From: Avichristensenella sp031550535
GTDB lineage: Bacteria; Bacillota; Clostridia; Christensenellales; Aristaeellaceae
DNA: 64,000 bases
NCBI GenBank assembly: GCA_031550535.1
Contig: JAVBOM010000007.1
Span: 1 to 64,000, forward strand
Reading direction: 5' to 3'
Positions 1 through 7,260 of this stretch are shown here, one piece after another. The notes beneath the pieces are model-generated. The model made no database searches. It saw nothing but the letters and a program-made list of their open reading frames with translations, and was not told where the DNA came from. The position numbers and the translations under genes were made by a program. The number at the start of each line of letters is the position of its first letter. Position 1 is the first letter of the stretch.

Positions 1-112
1 ACGCTGTCCTCGCGGATCTTTCCGCGCTGCTCTGTGTCGCTCTTTCGGTCGCCGTAGCGCTGCTACGGCTTCCTCCAGGCTCCTTGATCAGCGCGAAAAT
101 CTCTCGCGATGC
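1..112. repeat. Long imperfect palindrome (MITE-like family), partial at window edge
   Basis: Centred on CGTAGCGCTGCTACGG (about 53-68), with arms that can fold back on each other. The same core and flanks (TCCTTGATC followed by CGAAAATC-type sequence) recur at 16536-16695 and, more diverged, near 44213-44340. The left end lies at or beyond the window edge, so terminal repeats cannot be seen. Confidence 0.55.
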
Positions 113-135
113 CAGCGACACGCCTTTGTGCGGTG

Positions 136-522
136 TTACCCCAGCGGCCTGTCACGCTCCGTAATATGGAACAGATTCCCCTCCGGATCGCGGAACAGGG
201 CGAGGCGGAGTGCGGGCGGGTTCAGCTTGGGCGGCTCGGCCTGGGGGACGCCCATGGCGAGCAGCTCCGCGAAGGCGGCGTCATAATCATCGACGAGAAA
301 GGCGATGTGGCGAAGGCCCAGCGCGTGGTTGCCGAGGCACGCCGGTTCGCCCTCCGTGGCCTGGTAAATCTCGATGAATCCGCCGCCTTCGCAGCCGACG
401 AAGAACGTCGTTTCACCCGTCTGGCGCACGAGGCGCAGGCCCAGCGTGTCCACATAGAAGGCGACCAGCGCGCGGGGGTCGCGCGCGGCGATGCCGGGGT
501 GTTCGATGCTGCGCATTTTCAT
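136..522 (-). CDS. VOC-family (glyoxalase/bleomycin-resistance fold) protein
   Basis: A 128-residue single-domain vicinal oxygen chelate protein, opening with the typical strand MRSIEHPGI. Candidate metal ligands are His8, Glu51 (in FIEIY), His72 (in LRHIAF) and the Glu of the C-terminal RDPEGN-F-HITE motif. VOC proteins include glyoxalase I, extradiol dioxygenases and fosfomycin/bleomycin resistance proteins; sequence alone does not give the substrate. The start at 522 has AAGGAGG just upstream; a longer frame starting at 657 would overlap the upstream gene heavily and is rejected. The start overlaps the stop of the upstream gene (ATGA), so the two are probably co-translated. Confidence 0.85.
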   Translation of the reverse strand: MKMRSIEHPGIAARDPRALVAFYVDTLGLRLVRQTGETTFFVGCEGGGFIEIYQATEGEPACLGNHALGLRHIAFLVDDYDAAFAELLAMGVPQAEPPKLNPPALRLALFRDPEGNLFHITERDRPLG

Positions 523-959
523 GAAGAAACCTCCTTGGGTGTATTGGTCTGCCGGGGTACGGCTACTCGCTCCGCCCACGTCTCGCCGTCGAATGCATAC
601 TGGTACGTGCCCACATCGCCGGAGACAACCCGCACGTCCAAGGTATCGCCGACCCAATCGATGGATTTCAGGTCCATGGTGCGGTACAGGTCGGGGCAGG
701 CGTACAGTTCTGTCAAGGGTTCTCCCGCCAGGACGACGAAAGACGCGTATACGCTTTCCGGCCGCTCGATTTTGCGTGTGCGGAGCGTGTACTGACCGTT
801 GAAGGTAGGGATGTCAACCGGCTGATAGTTGTGCGCCCCCCGGATGACTTCGCTGTGCACAGCCAAGAGAAGGACGCGCTGCCCAAAGACGGCCACGATC
901 CCGGCGACGGCCAGCACCAAGGCCAGGGTGACGGCGACGCGCTTGCCGCGCGTGCTCAT
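519..959 (-). CDS. Hypothetical membrane-anchored protein
   Basis: 146 residues. One N-terminal hydrophobic segment (about residues 7-35, VAVTLALVLAVAGIVAVFG) follows a basic MSTRGKR start, so this is a signal anchor with an extracytoplasmic remainder. The exported part is about 110 residues, has several Tyr/Trp positions and no motif I recognise. An AAAGGGGG ribosome site precedes the ATG. It overlaps the downstream VOC gene by 4 bases. No function assigned. Confidence 0.6.
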   Translation of the reverse strand: MSTRGKRVAVTLALVLAVAGIVAVFGQRVLLLAVHSEVIRGAHNYQPVDIPTFNGQYTLRTRKIERPESVYASFVVLAGEPLTELYACPDLYRTMDLKSIDWVGDTLDVRVVSGDVGTYQYAFDGETWAERVAVPRQTNTPKEVSS

Positions 960-1085
960 TCGGCTTCCCCCTTTCGGGCATTGTTTTGCTCAGTATAGTC
1001 GCTTTCCAGGCGCAAAGCAACCTGCCGCGCGTTTCGTTTGATTGACAGGCGCCGCTTTCCATGCGCGCCGCCGGGGTGGGAAATA

Positions 1086-1094
1086 TGGTATACT
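1086..1094 (+). promoter_or_regulatory. Extended -10 promoter candidate for the phosphoesterase gene
   Basis: TGGTATACT is a perfect -10 hexamer with an extended TGn, about 58 bases upstream of the start at 1152. No good -35 is seen at 17 bases. The same TGGTATACT occurs before the gene at 19868. Confidence 0.4.
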
Positions 1095-1151
1095 GGTCTT
1101 ATACGGCCATCCACACCGGGCCGCGCGCCAACAACAAGGGAGGGATCGCCC

Positions 1152-2102
1152 ATGAAATGCGCCGTCCTGTCAGACATCCACGGCAACCTGCACGCGTTGC
1201 GCGCCGTGCTCGCCGACGCGCGGGCGCGCAAGCCGGATGTGTACTTCATCCTGGGGGATTATTACGGGGAGTTTCCCTTTCCCAATGAGGCGCTGGACGC
1301 GCTTGGGCGGCTGCGGAACGCGTACTTTGTCCGGGGGAACCGGGAAACGTACCTGGACACGCTGCGCGCGCAGGACCCGGCCGGGTGGACGGACGAGCAG
1401 TTCGGCGCGCTGTACTGGAATTACGCGCGCCTGAGCGGGAAGAGCCACCGGCGCATCGCGCGGATGCCGGACACGCTGTCCATGGCGCTGGCAGGGCAGA
1501 CGTTCCATCTGGCGCACGCGCCTGCCGCGCACTTTGGCCCGTCCGTCGTGGACAAAACCGGCGGCATGCGGTACGCGGAGGACCGCGCGAAGGGGCAGGT
1601 CTTGCCGGACGGGTTCTCGCGGCACGCCCAGGGGCTGCTGGCGGCCGATGCGGCGTTTGCGCGGACGCTGGCCGCGATGCCGGGCGGCGTGTACCTGTTC
1701 GGGCACTACCATACACAGTGGCACCACCGCAAAGGCGGCGCGCTGCTGGTGAATCCCGGCTCCGTGGGCATGCCGCTGGACCTTATGAGCACGGCGAGCT
1801 ATACCGTGCTGGAATGGGACGGAGAGGCCGTGCGGGTGGACGAGCGCCGCGTGGCGTATGATGTGGAGTCGGCGGTCAAGGCGCTCAAAGGCTCCTCGCT
1901 GTACGACGCTGCGCCCGTCTGGTGCAATATCACGATACACGAGGCGCGCACGGGCGAGTCGGAGGCGGGGAACTTCCTGCGCTTCGCGGCCCGGCTGGCG
2001 GGGGAGAGGCAGGACGCGCGGCGGCCTCATCCCAATACGCTCTGGAATGAGGCCGCGCGGCTGTTTGAGGGCGGGCGGTTCGCGGGGGAGGGGAGGGGGT
2101 AG
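1152..2102 (+). CDS. Calcineurin-like metallophosphoesterase (YfcE/MJ0936-like)
   Basis: 316 residues. Dinuclear-metal phosphoesterase signatures in order: SDIHGN at residues 7-12, ILGDYYG near 37, a GNRE motif near 60 (GNHD/E in many relatives), HLAHAP near 120, GHYHTQWH near 185 and NPGSVGMP near 200. The C-terminal 80 residues lie outside the core fold and are unassigned. Relatives cleave small phosphodiesters; the substrate here is unknown. The start at 1152 has AAGGGAGGGA upstream and begins exactly at the conserved MKCAVLSDIHGN strand. Transcribed divergently from the gene pair before it. Confidence 0.85.
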   Translation: MKCAVLSDIHGNLHALRAVLADARARKPDVYFILGDYYGEFPFPNEALDALGRLRNAYFVRGNRETYLDTLRAQDPAGWTDEQFGALYWNYARLSGKSHRRIARMPDTLSMALAGQTFHLAHAPAAHFGPSVVDKTGGMRYAEDRAKGQVLPDGFSRHAQGLLAADAAFARTLAAMPGGVYLFGHYHTQWHHRKGGALLVNPGSVGMPLDLMSTASYTVLEWDGEAVRVDERRVAYDVESAVKALKGSSLYDAAPVWCNITIHEARTGESEAGNFLRFAARLAGERQDARRPHPNTLWNEAARLFEGGRFAGEGRG

Positions 2103-2132
2103 GGGGACGCGGGTTCGGCAAGCCCGCTCAGG

Positions 2133-2699
2133 TCACGGTACTTCGTTCACGATGGACGCGATGTCACCCCGCGGCGTGGCGGCGGACACGGCGTCCGTGT
2201 CGTAATGGCCGAGGGTGATCGCCATCACGGCGTGGTAGCCGTCCGGGATGCCCAGGGTATCCCGCATGGCCTCCGCGCGGCTGACCGGCCCCATGACGAT
2301 GTTCGCCCCCAGGCCGAGCGACTGCGCGGCCAGGTACATGTACCCCGCCGCGAGGCCGCAGTCAAAGTCCACGTTCATGCCCTGGCCGGTGCCGTCCTGG
2401 CCGGAGAGGACGATCATGACGCCGCCTGTCGCGCCGAGCGAGGCGAGCGCCTCAGCATTGCGCACCACGGTGAAGCGCCATGGCTGGCCGTTGCGCGCGC
2501 TCGGCGCCTTCGCGCCCGCCGCCAGGATCGCGTCGATATCCGCCTGGGCGACATTTTCGTCCGTGTAAGCCTTGATGGCCTGCGTGGCGGCGATCTGTTC
2601 CGTGACCGGGGACGCGGACAGGGCCTCCGCCCCTGCCGGGAGAGCGAGGGCGCACACCATCAGGGCGCACAGCAGCGCCGTCAGCTTGTGCCTTTGCAT
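2133..2699 (-). CDS. Exported nitroreductase-family protein
   Basis: 188 residues. Residues 1-25 form a Sec signal peptide (MQRHK, a hydrophobic ALLCALMVCALALP core, then AGAEA). The rest is a compact FMN nitroreductase domain: APSARNGQPWRF (FMN phosphate-binding Ser-Arg-Asn and Gln-Pro-Trp), a DCGLAAGYMYLAAQSLGLG helix and a GIPDGYHAVMAITLGHYD end. Family members are normally cytoplasmic NAD(P)H-dependent flavoenzymes, so export is unusual and suggests a surface-exposed flavoprotein. There is no lipobox. Confidence 0.75.
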   Translation of the reverse strand: MQRHKLTALLCALMVCALALPAGAEALSASPVTEQIAATQAIKAYTDENVAQADIDAILAAGAKAPSARNGQPWRFTVVRNAEALASLGATGGVMIVLSGQDGTGQGMNVDFDCGLAAGYMYLAAQSLGLGANIVMGPVSRAEAMRDTLGIPDGYHAVMAITLGHYDTDAVSAATPRGDIASIVNEVP

Positions 2700-2787
2700 C
2701 GTATAGCCTCCTTTGCGGTTGATGTGAACAGTGTACCGGGAAGAAATGAACGGGGCGTGAACGGTTTGTTAGGGATGGGGGAGAGGG

Positions 2788-3819
2788 TCAACCCACCAAC
2801 TCATCGTAGAATACCGTTTGGTCATCATTGGAGTAGTCGTAAATCCACTTGTTAATCACAATGAAACTTCTTGGATCGCCCACGTCGAATTCTATGAGGT
2901 AATACTGGGTTGTATTTGTCTCGACATTGAGCTCAATGACTTTTCGGGGATCATCGTCGGTGAAATACGCACAACTGCCCTCCATAAAGAAGTAGCGGTC
3001 CATGTAGCTAACCGATTGATCCTTGAACGCCCACAGGAGAGCGCTTTCTTTCCTGGTCAGATCATAGGCGTAAAAGCCCGTCTCGGTTGTGTGATACATG
3101 ACCCCGTCTTTGAGAACGGCATTTGTTCTCGCGCGCCAACGCCCCCCTGGATTCCATGAATAAATCTGGTCATCCGCCAGGATGCGGAGTTCTTCATAGC
3201 TATCAATACTTTCCAGGAGTATGAAGGAATCGTAAACAACTGCCCTATCACGGATCTGTTCAGCCACGGGAATAATAGAGGAAGGGTAAATCCTGTTGAT
3301 GGTGCCTCGATGGGTATTAATGTCTTCAACAATCATTTCATAGATCGCGTTGCCTGTATTTAGAACATCGACCGCTTGCCCATTTACCCTTTTAACATAA
3401 TCATAGCTGAATTCTCTCATAACATGTTCATCCAGATGTGGAAAGGAATACGCTTTCAATACCGCTTCGGTCGGATAGGTTTGGATGAGAGGGTGCAAAT
3501 ACGTTACCTCCAACAGAAGCAGCTGGTCTTCATAAAAACCGCATCTGGTATAGTACCCCGGCATTGCTTTTAGCAATCTTGTTTTTTTCGTGTGTACATC
3601 GAAGGCGTATAGTTTCGACATGGTAAAGGCTCCGCCCAAGTACGCTTTTCGCACAACAAAGCAGATTTGGTCCTCTTGAAATGCGGCATCCCATTCATAG
3701 CTGCGGATGCTTCTGGCGCGGAACACCTCGCTTTTTTTCAAATCGCTTTGCTCCGCGTTCACCTGCGCCACACAGAGCAGCAAAAAAACCAGGGTGAGGA
3801 AAAAAATCTTTTTTTTCAT
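2788..3819 (-). CDS. Secreted hypothetical protein
   Basis: 343 residues with a clear signal peptide (MKKK then a hydrophobic core to about residue 20, AQVNA cleavage). The mature part has repeated short beta-rich stretches ending in Tyr/Asp/Phe (KLYAFDVHTKK, GFYAYDLTRKE), which suggests a beta-propeller-like fold. The gene is visibly more AT-rich than its neighbours, a possible sign of transfer. Its start overlaps the previous stop (ATGA), and AGGGAGGT provides the ribosome site. Function unknown. Confidence 0.65.
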   Translation of the reverse strand: MKKKIFFLTLVFLLLCVAQVNAEQSDLKKSEVFRARSIRSYEWDAAFQEDQICFVVRKAYLGGAFTMSKLYAFDVHTKKTRLLKAMPGYYTRCGFYEDQLLLLEVTYLHPLIQTYPTEAVLKAYSFPHLDEHVMREFSYDYVKRVNGQAVDVLNTGNAIYEMIVEDINTHRGTINRIYPSSIIPVAEQIRDRAVVYDSFILLESIDSYEELRILADDQIYSWNPGGRWRARTNAVLKDGVMYHTTETGFYAYDLTRKESALLWAFKDQSVSYMDRYFFMEGSCAYFTDDDPRKVIELNVETNTTQYYLIEFDVGDPRSFIVINKWIYDYSNDDQTVFYDELVG

Positions 3820-4850
3820 CGCAGACTACCTCCCTTTTCAGCGCCATCCCGCAGCCCATCCAGGAACGCGAGCATTGCGATGAGGTCATCCGCCAGCGCG
3901 CCATCAATGGCCGTCCAGCTATACCGGTAGCCCGGGAAATACGTGCACAGCGCGCGCGTCTCGCCTTTGTGCGTCACCCGGACGTTCGCCAGCGGGCGGG
4001 TTCCGGTCTTGTCAGTTTGCACGCAGTAGCGGCATCCGTCGCATACCTTCGTGCGCGCAAAGACGAACGCCCGCAGCGGCGCGTCCATGCGGTCAAACGC
4101 GGCGAGGCAGTCCTTCATGCCGCCCGGGATGCACAGCCCGAACGTGGCCGGGCGCGCGGCCATGGCGTCATACCGCGTCGCGATGCCCGTGTGGCGGACC
4201 TTGTACTCAAAGCCACCGCTCGGCGTGTCGGGGCCCCAGGCCGGGTTGGCGTAGGTGAGGGTGATCTTGTCGTCGCTGGCGGTCACGTTCAGGCACTCGT
4301 ACTGCCGGTAGCCGCGCGCCGTCATCCAGCCCTCCAGCTTGCGGAAAGCGGCTTCGTCCCCGAGCAGGCGGGCGTACAGGCCGCTGATGTAGGGGTAGCC
4401 CGCCGCAAAGAAACAGTGGGCGAACGAGACGGGGCTCGCGCCCGGGCGCGTGGCCATCCAGGTCCAGGCGGCGGGGAGTGCTGTGCCGATGCCGAGCCGC
4501 GCGAGCACCGCCTGATGCCGCTTCGTCAGCGCTGCCGGCTGCCCCGCAGCCAGCGCGAACAGGTTCAGGAGCAGTGTGTCCATGTCCCGGGCGAACCGGC
4601 GCATGTTTTTGACCAGATCCGGCTTGCCGTAGGCTGTTTTGGTCATGTGGTTGGGAATGGCATCGTCCTCATGCAGCGCGGGCGCGAGCAGCGACGGTTC
4701 GTCGTATACGAGCTGATACAGCAGCCGCATCAGGGTGTGGAATTCTTGCTGGCCGGCGGCGGGGATGCCGCTTGCCTCGTCCGGCACGAACGCGGGGAAT
4801 GTGTCCAGGTACGCGTGCGCGATGCGCTGTTCTACGCTGGTGAATGTCAT
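3816..4850 (-). CDS. Hypothetical cytoplasmic protein with a Cys cluster
   Basis: 344 residues with no signal peptide or membrane segment. Mainly helical N-terminal two thirds; near residue 270 a Cys cluster (KVCDGCRYCVQTDKTG, C-x2-C-x2-C) followed by RVTHKGETRALCTYFPGYRY suggests a small metal site. No family name recognised with certainty. The ATG follows CGGAGGTA. Translationally coupled to the downstream secreted protein gene, so the two may act together. Confidence 0.6.
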   Translation of the reverse strand: MTFTSVEQRIAHAYLDTFPAFVPDEASGIPAAGQQEFHTLMRLLYQLVYDEPSLLAPALHEDDAIPNHMTKTAYGKPDLVKNMRRFARDMDTLLLNLFALAAGQPAALTKRHQAVLARLGIGTALPAAWTWMATRPGASPVSFAHCFFAAGYPYISGLYARLLGDEAAFRKLEGWMTARGYRQYECLNVTASDDKITLTYANPAWGPDTPSGGFEYKVRHTGIATRYDAMAARPATFGLCIPGGMKDCLAAFDRMDAPLRAFVFARTKVCDGCRYCVQTDKTGTRPLANVRVTHKGETRALCTYFPGYRYSWTAIDGALADDLIAMLAFLDGLRDGAEKGGSLR

Positions 4851-4926
4851 GTGTTGTACCTCCGCGCACAGGGCGCTTTGCGTTTACTTCAAATTATCCG
4901 GCATCGGTTTCAAATTGTCAACGCGC

Positions 4927-6213
4927 TTACGGCGTCAGCCGGTTCGGCCCCCGGAAAAGGAACATCGCCTCCTTGATGGGAATGTCCAGCAGCAGCATGG
5001 TCAGGCGGTCCACGCCCAGGCCGAACCCGCCGTGGGGCGGGCAGCCGTAGCGGAAGAACTCCGTATAGAACCTCACGTCCTCGCCGAGCCCGCGTTCCCG
5101 CGCCTGCTCGCGGAGAATGTCGTAGCGGTGCTCCCGCTGCGCGCCGGTGGTGATCTCCACGCCGCGCCAGATCAGGTCGTATCCCTGCGGGACCCCATTC
5201 TCGCGCATGTGGTAGAACGCGCGCTTGTCCGCCGCGTAGTCCGTTACAAACAGAAACTCGTGCCCGAACGCCTCCATGGCGAAGCGCCCGGTAAGCAGCT
5301 CCGCCTCGGTGGACAGGTCGCCCTTTTCACCGTCCGGCGCGGTGTAGCCGTAGCGTTTTTCCAGCTCGGCGTACAGGTCCTGGAGCGCGATCACCGGGAA
5401 GGGGCGGGACGGCACGACGGTCCGCGTGCCGAACAGCCGCTCGATATCCTCGCCGTAGCGGCGTTGCACGTCCTCCAGCGCGCGGACCAGCAGCGCCTCT
5501 TCCAGCGCCATCACGTCGCGGTAGGAGTCAATCCAGCTGATCTCCAGGTCAAAGCCGGTGAACTCGGTGGTGTGCCTTCGCGTGTGGGATTTCTCCGCGC
5601 GGAACACGGGGCCGATCTCGAAGATGCGCTCCATGCCGGCGGCCATGGCCATCTGCTTGTAGAACTGCGGGCTCTGGGACAGGTACGCCTTGCGGTCGAA
5701 GTAGGAGAGCGCAAACACGTCCGCGCCGCTTTCGCTGGCTGCGCCGATGAGCTTGGGCGTGTGCAGCTCCATAAAGCCCTGGTCCAGCAGATGGCGGCGG
5801 AATGCGTCTATCAGGCAGGTTTGTGCCTGAAAGATGAGCCGGTTGCGCTCGGAGCGCAGGTCAATCCAGCGATAGTCCAGCCGCGCGTCGATGCCGGAAT
5901 CCTTCAGCAGCGGCATCGCGTCCGCGATGGAATGGGCGGTGATCCTGTCCGGCAGCATCTCCCGGCCGCCGAGCTTCACGTGCGCGTTGTCCACCACATC
6001 GCCGGTGACGGTGACGGTGGACTCCACGGTCAGCGCGTCCACGGTGGCGGCGAGATCGGGGTGTTTTTCCTTTTCCAGCGTGATTTGCAGGCTCCCGGTT
6101 GTGTCGCGGACAACGAGAAACGCCATGGCGCGCTTGTTCCGGATGTTCTCGACAAAGCCCTGGATTTTGTAGGCCCCCGGGCCCGCGATTTCTCCGATGG
6201 GTGTGCGGTTCAT
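4927..6213 (-). CDS. aspS: Aspartyl-tRNA synthetase, archaeal/non-discriminating type
   Basis: 428 residues: an N-terminal OB-fold anticodon-binding domain (about 1-100), then a class IIb catalytic core with motif 2 (FRAEKSHTRRHTTEF, about 200-215) and motif 3 (GGFGLGVDRLTMLLL, about 395-410). It lacks the GAD insertion of the roughly 590-residue bacterial AspRS and matches the short archaeal-type enzyme, which in many bacteria is non-discriminating and charges both tRNA-Asp and tRNA-Asn. The ATG follows AAGGAGG. A 270-base leader upstream carries a promoter, a leader ORF with three Asp codons, and a terminator. Confidence 0.93.
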   Translation of the reverse strand: MNRTPIGEIAGPGAYKIQGFVENIRNKRAMAFLVVRDTTGSLQITLEKEKHPDLAATVDALTVESTVTVTGDVVDNAHVKLGGREMLPDRITAHSIADAMPLLKDSGIDARLDYRWIDLRSERNRLIFQAQTCLIDAFRRHLLDQGFMELHTPKLIGAASESGADVFALSYFDRKAYLSQSPQFYKQMAMAAGMERIFEIGPVFRAEKSHTRRHTTEFTGFDLEISWIDSYRDVMALEEALLVRALEDVQRRYGEDIERLFGTRTVVPSRPFPVIALQDLYAELEKRYGYTAPDGEKGDLSTEAELLTGRFAMEAFGHEFLFVTDYAADKRAFYHMRENGVPQGYDLIWRGVEITTGAQREHRYDILREQARERGLGEDVRFYTEFFRYGCPPHGGFGLGVDRLTMLLLDIPIKEAMFLFRGPNRLTP

Positions 6214-6249
6214 GTCTCTGCCTCCTTCTTCATAATGGATAACCGTACA

Positions 6250-6286
6250 AAAGAAAACACGCCCGGGCGCTGTGCGCCGGCGTGTG
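6250..6286 (-). terminator. Intrinsic terminator in the aspS leader (attenuator)
   Basis: Read on the minus strand: ACACGCC-GGCGC, loop ACA, GCGCC-(CG)-GGCGTGT, then TTTTCTTTT. That is a 12-bp stem with a 2-base bulge and a U-tract, about 35 bases before the aspS start. Its 5' arm (6286-6274) can instead pair with GCGCCCGTGTG at 6318-6308 (11 pairs), which is a mutually exclusive antiterminator. Confidence 0.7.
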
Positions 6287-6327
6287 GCAATACGCGATCT
6301 ATGACCTCACACGGGCGCAACGCTTTT

Positions 6328-6365
6328 AGCACATGCCCCCGTGACAATTGTCAGGGTCATGTGCT
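6328..6365 (-). promoter_or_regulatory. Stable hairpin directly after the leader-peptide stop codon
   Basis: Outer arms AGCACATG/CATGTGCT, middle CCC/GGG, inner palindrome TGACAATTGTCA. On the minus strand it starts inside the TAG of the leader ORF, so a ribosome held at the Asp codons just upstream would cover its 5' arm. No U-run follows, so it is not itself a standard terminator. Confidence 0.6.
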
Positions 6366-6465
6366 ACGGATCATCGTCCATGTTGGCGGCGCTGATTTGA
6401 AAAATTGGACGCCATGAGGGAATTTCGCAAGAAACCCCTACCACCGTTGCGATCCATGTGCGCAC
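6364..6465 (-). CDS. Putative aspS leader peptide with three consecutive Asp codons
   Basis: 33 codons with a GTG start, AGGAGG exactly 8 bases upstream. The peptide begins MRTWIAT and ends N-M-D-D-D-P-stop, with GAC GAT GAT at 6378-6370. The stop abuts the hairpin at 6328-6365, which is followed by an antiterminator/terminator pair and aspS. Tandem codons for the cognate amino acid next to a terminator are the hallmark of ribosome-mediated attenuation. The middle of the peptide (about 18 residues, GVSCEIPSWRPIFQISAA) is encoded by a PE repeat copy read in frame, so the ancestral leader was probably about 15 residues. Regulation is inferred, not shown. Confidence 0.6.
   Translation of the reverse strand: MRTWIATVVGVSCEIPSWRPIFQISAANMDDDP
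6385..6442 (+). repeat. PE element, variant A (inside the aspS leader ORF)
   Basis: Two adjacent hairpins: GGCGGCGCTGATTTG..AAATTGGACGCC, then GAGGGAATTTC..GAAACCCCT. Orientation plus (the GGCGC hairpin first). Read on the minus strand it supplies an open in-frame stretch of the leader peptide. Confidence 0.85.
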
Positions 6466-6496
6466 GCGGGTTGCCTCCTAAAAAATGATTGACAGC

Positions 6497-6525
6497 ATCA
6501 TAGCTTGCGGGCACTTTTTTGTCAA
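6497..6525 (-). promoter_or_regulatory. Sigma-A-type promoter for the aspS leader
   Basis: On the minus strand TTGACA (6525-6520), a 17-base spacer and TATGAT (6502-6497). Transcription would start near 6490, about 11 bases before the leader-peptide ribosome site. Confidence 0.75.
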
Positions 6526-6571
6526 TACGAAATGTGCGGGCGTGTTGTCGGTCGTGTTGTCGGCGGCCAGC

Positions 6572-7120
6572 CTACCGCGCACCCGATTCCTCGCTCTTCG
6601 CCCCCTCCGCAATCTCCCGCACAATCTCCTTCGCCAACTCCTCCACGGTTCCCACGCCGGGCACCCCGGGCACGCCCTCCGCGCCCGCTGGGTTCTCCGC
6701 GCTCCCCGCCCCCGGCCGCTCCTGCGCCTCCTTCGCCCGCCCCAGGATCTTCAGCAGCTTCTCCGGCATGGGCACACCGGCCATGGCCGCGTTTTCGATC
6801 ACGGAGATGGCTTCGTTGACGATGTAGAACCACGCGGTGGTCGCGCGGACGAACGAGCCGTCCATCGTGTCGTCGATCTGCGCGGCCACGGCGATCACCA
6901 TCAGGATGAGGCCCTTCTTCAGCAATCCGTTCAGCCCCGCGCGGCTGTCGATGCACCCGGTTTTGCTGTTCGGGCTTCTGCCCACGCAGCCCACGATGAT
7001 GCCGGAGAGGTAGTCCAGCGCCATCATCGCCAGCAGAAGCTTCAGCGTGGTGTCCCAGCCGCCGACGAGCGTCAGCAGGTGGCTGCCAACCCGCTGCAAA
7101 AAGGCCAAAATACTTGACAT
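6572..7120 (-). CDS. Phage-type holin family protein
   Basis: 182 residues. The N-terminal 110 residues match the toxin-secretion/phage-lysis holin family (TcdE/phi29-like): hydrophobic segments at about 25-45 (LLLAMMALDYLSGIIVGC) and 65-85 (LKKGLILMVIAVAAQID), plus a third near 95-110. The C-terminal 60 residues are a hydrophilic Gly/Pro/Glu-rich tail ending in a helix (VEELAKEIVREIAEG). GGGAGG precedes the ATG. No endolysin or other phage gene is adjacent, so this is an isolated holin, perhaps domesticated for lytic or export use. Confidence 0.75.
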   Translation of the reverse strand: MSSILAFLQRVGSHLLTLVGGWDTTLKLLLAMMALDYLSGIIVGCVGRSPNSKTGCIDSRAGLNGLLKKGLILMVIAVAAQIDDTMDGSFVRATTAWFYIVNEAISVIENAAMAGVPMPEKLLKILGRAKEAQERPGAGSAENPAGAEGVPGVPGVGTVEELAKEIVREIAEGAKSEESGAR

Positions 7121-7157
7121 AACGCCTCCCGCTTGCTATTCTCGTAAAATGGGGATG

Positions 7158-7213
7158 GTGGGGGTTCCTGGCGGAATCCTTCTATGGCGCCCGGTTTTTC
7201 TTTCAGCGCCGCC
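7158..7213 (-). repeat. PE element, variant A
   Basis: Minus orientation: GGTTCC..GGAATCC hairpin, TATGGCGCCCGG, then a degenerate second hairpin ending GCGCCGCC. It fills the gap between the divergent holin and leuS genes. Confidence 0.85.
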
Positions 7214-7260
7214 GTTAATAAACCCATAGTACTGAAAACTATGAATAAGGGGCTATGAAC

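Noticed and set aside
6213..6500. T-box riboswitch upstream of aspS
   Set aside because: A terminator is present, but I could not find the conserved T-box sequence or a specifier-loop arrangement; GGTGGTAGG near 6441 is the end of a PE copy.
6572..7120. Prophage
   Set aside because: A holin-like gene alone; no integrase, structural, terminase or endolysin gene and no att-like repeats nearby.
7121..7260. Leucine leader peptide upstream of leuS
   Set aside because: A 26-codon ORF with a few Leu codons exists, but it is mostly PE sequence, lacks a ribosome site, and no terminator follows before leuS.
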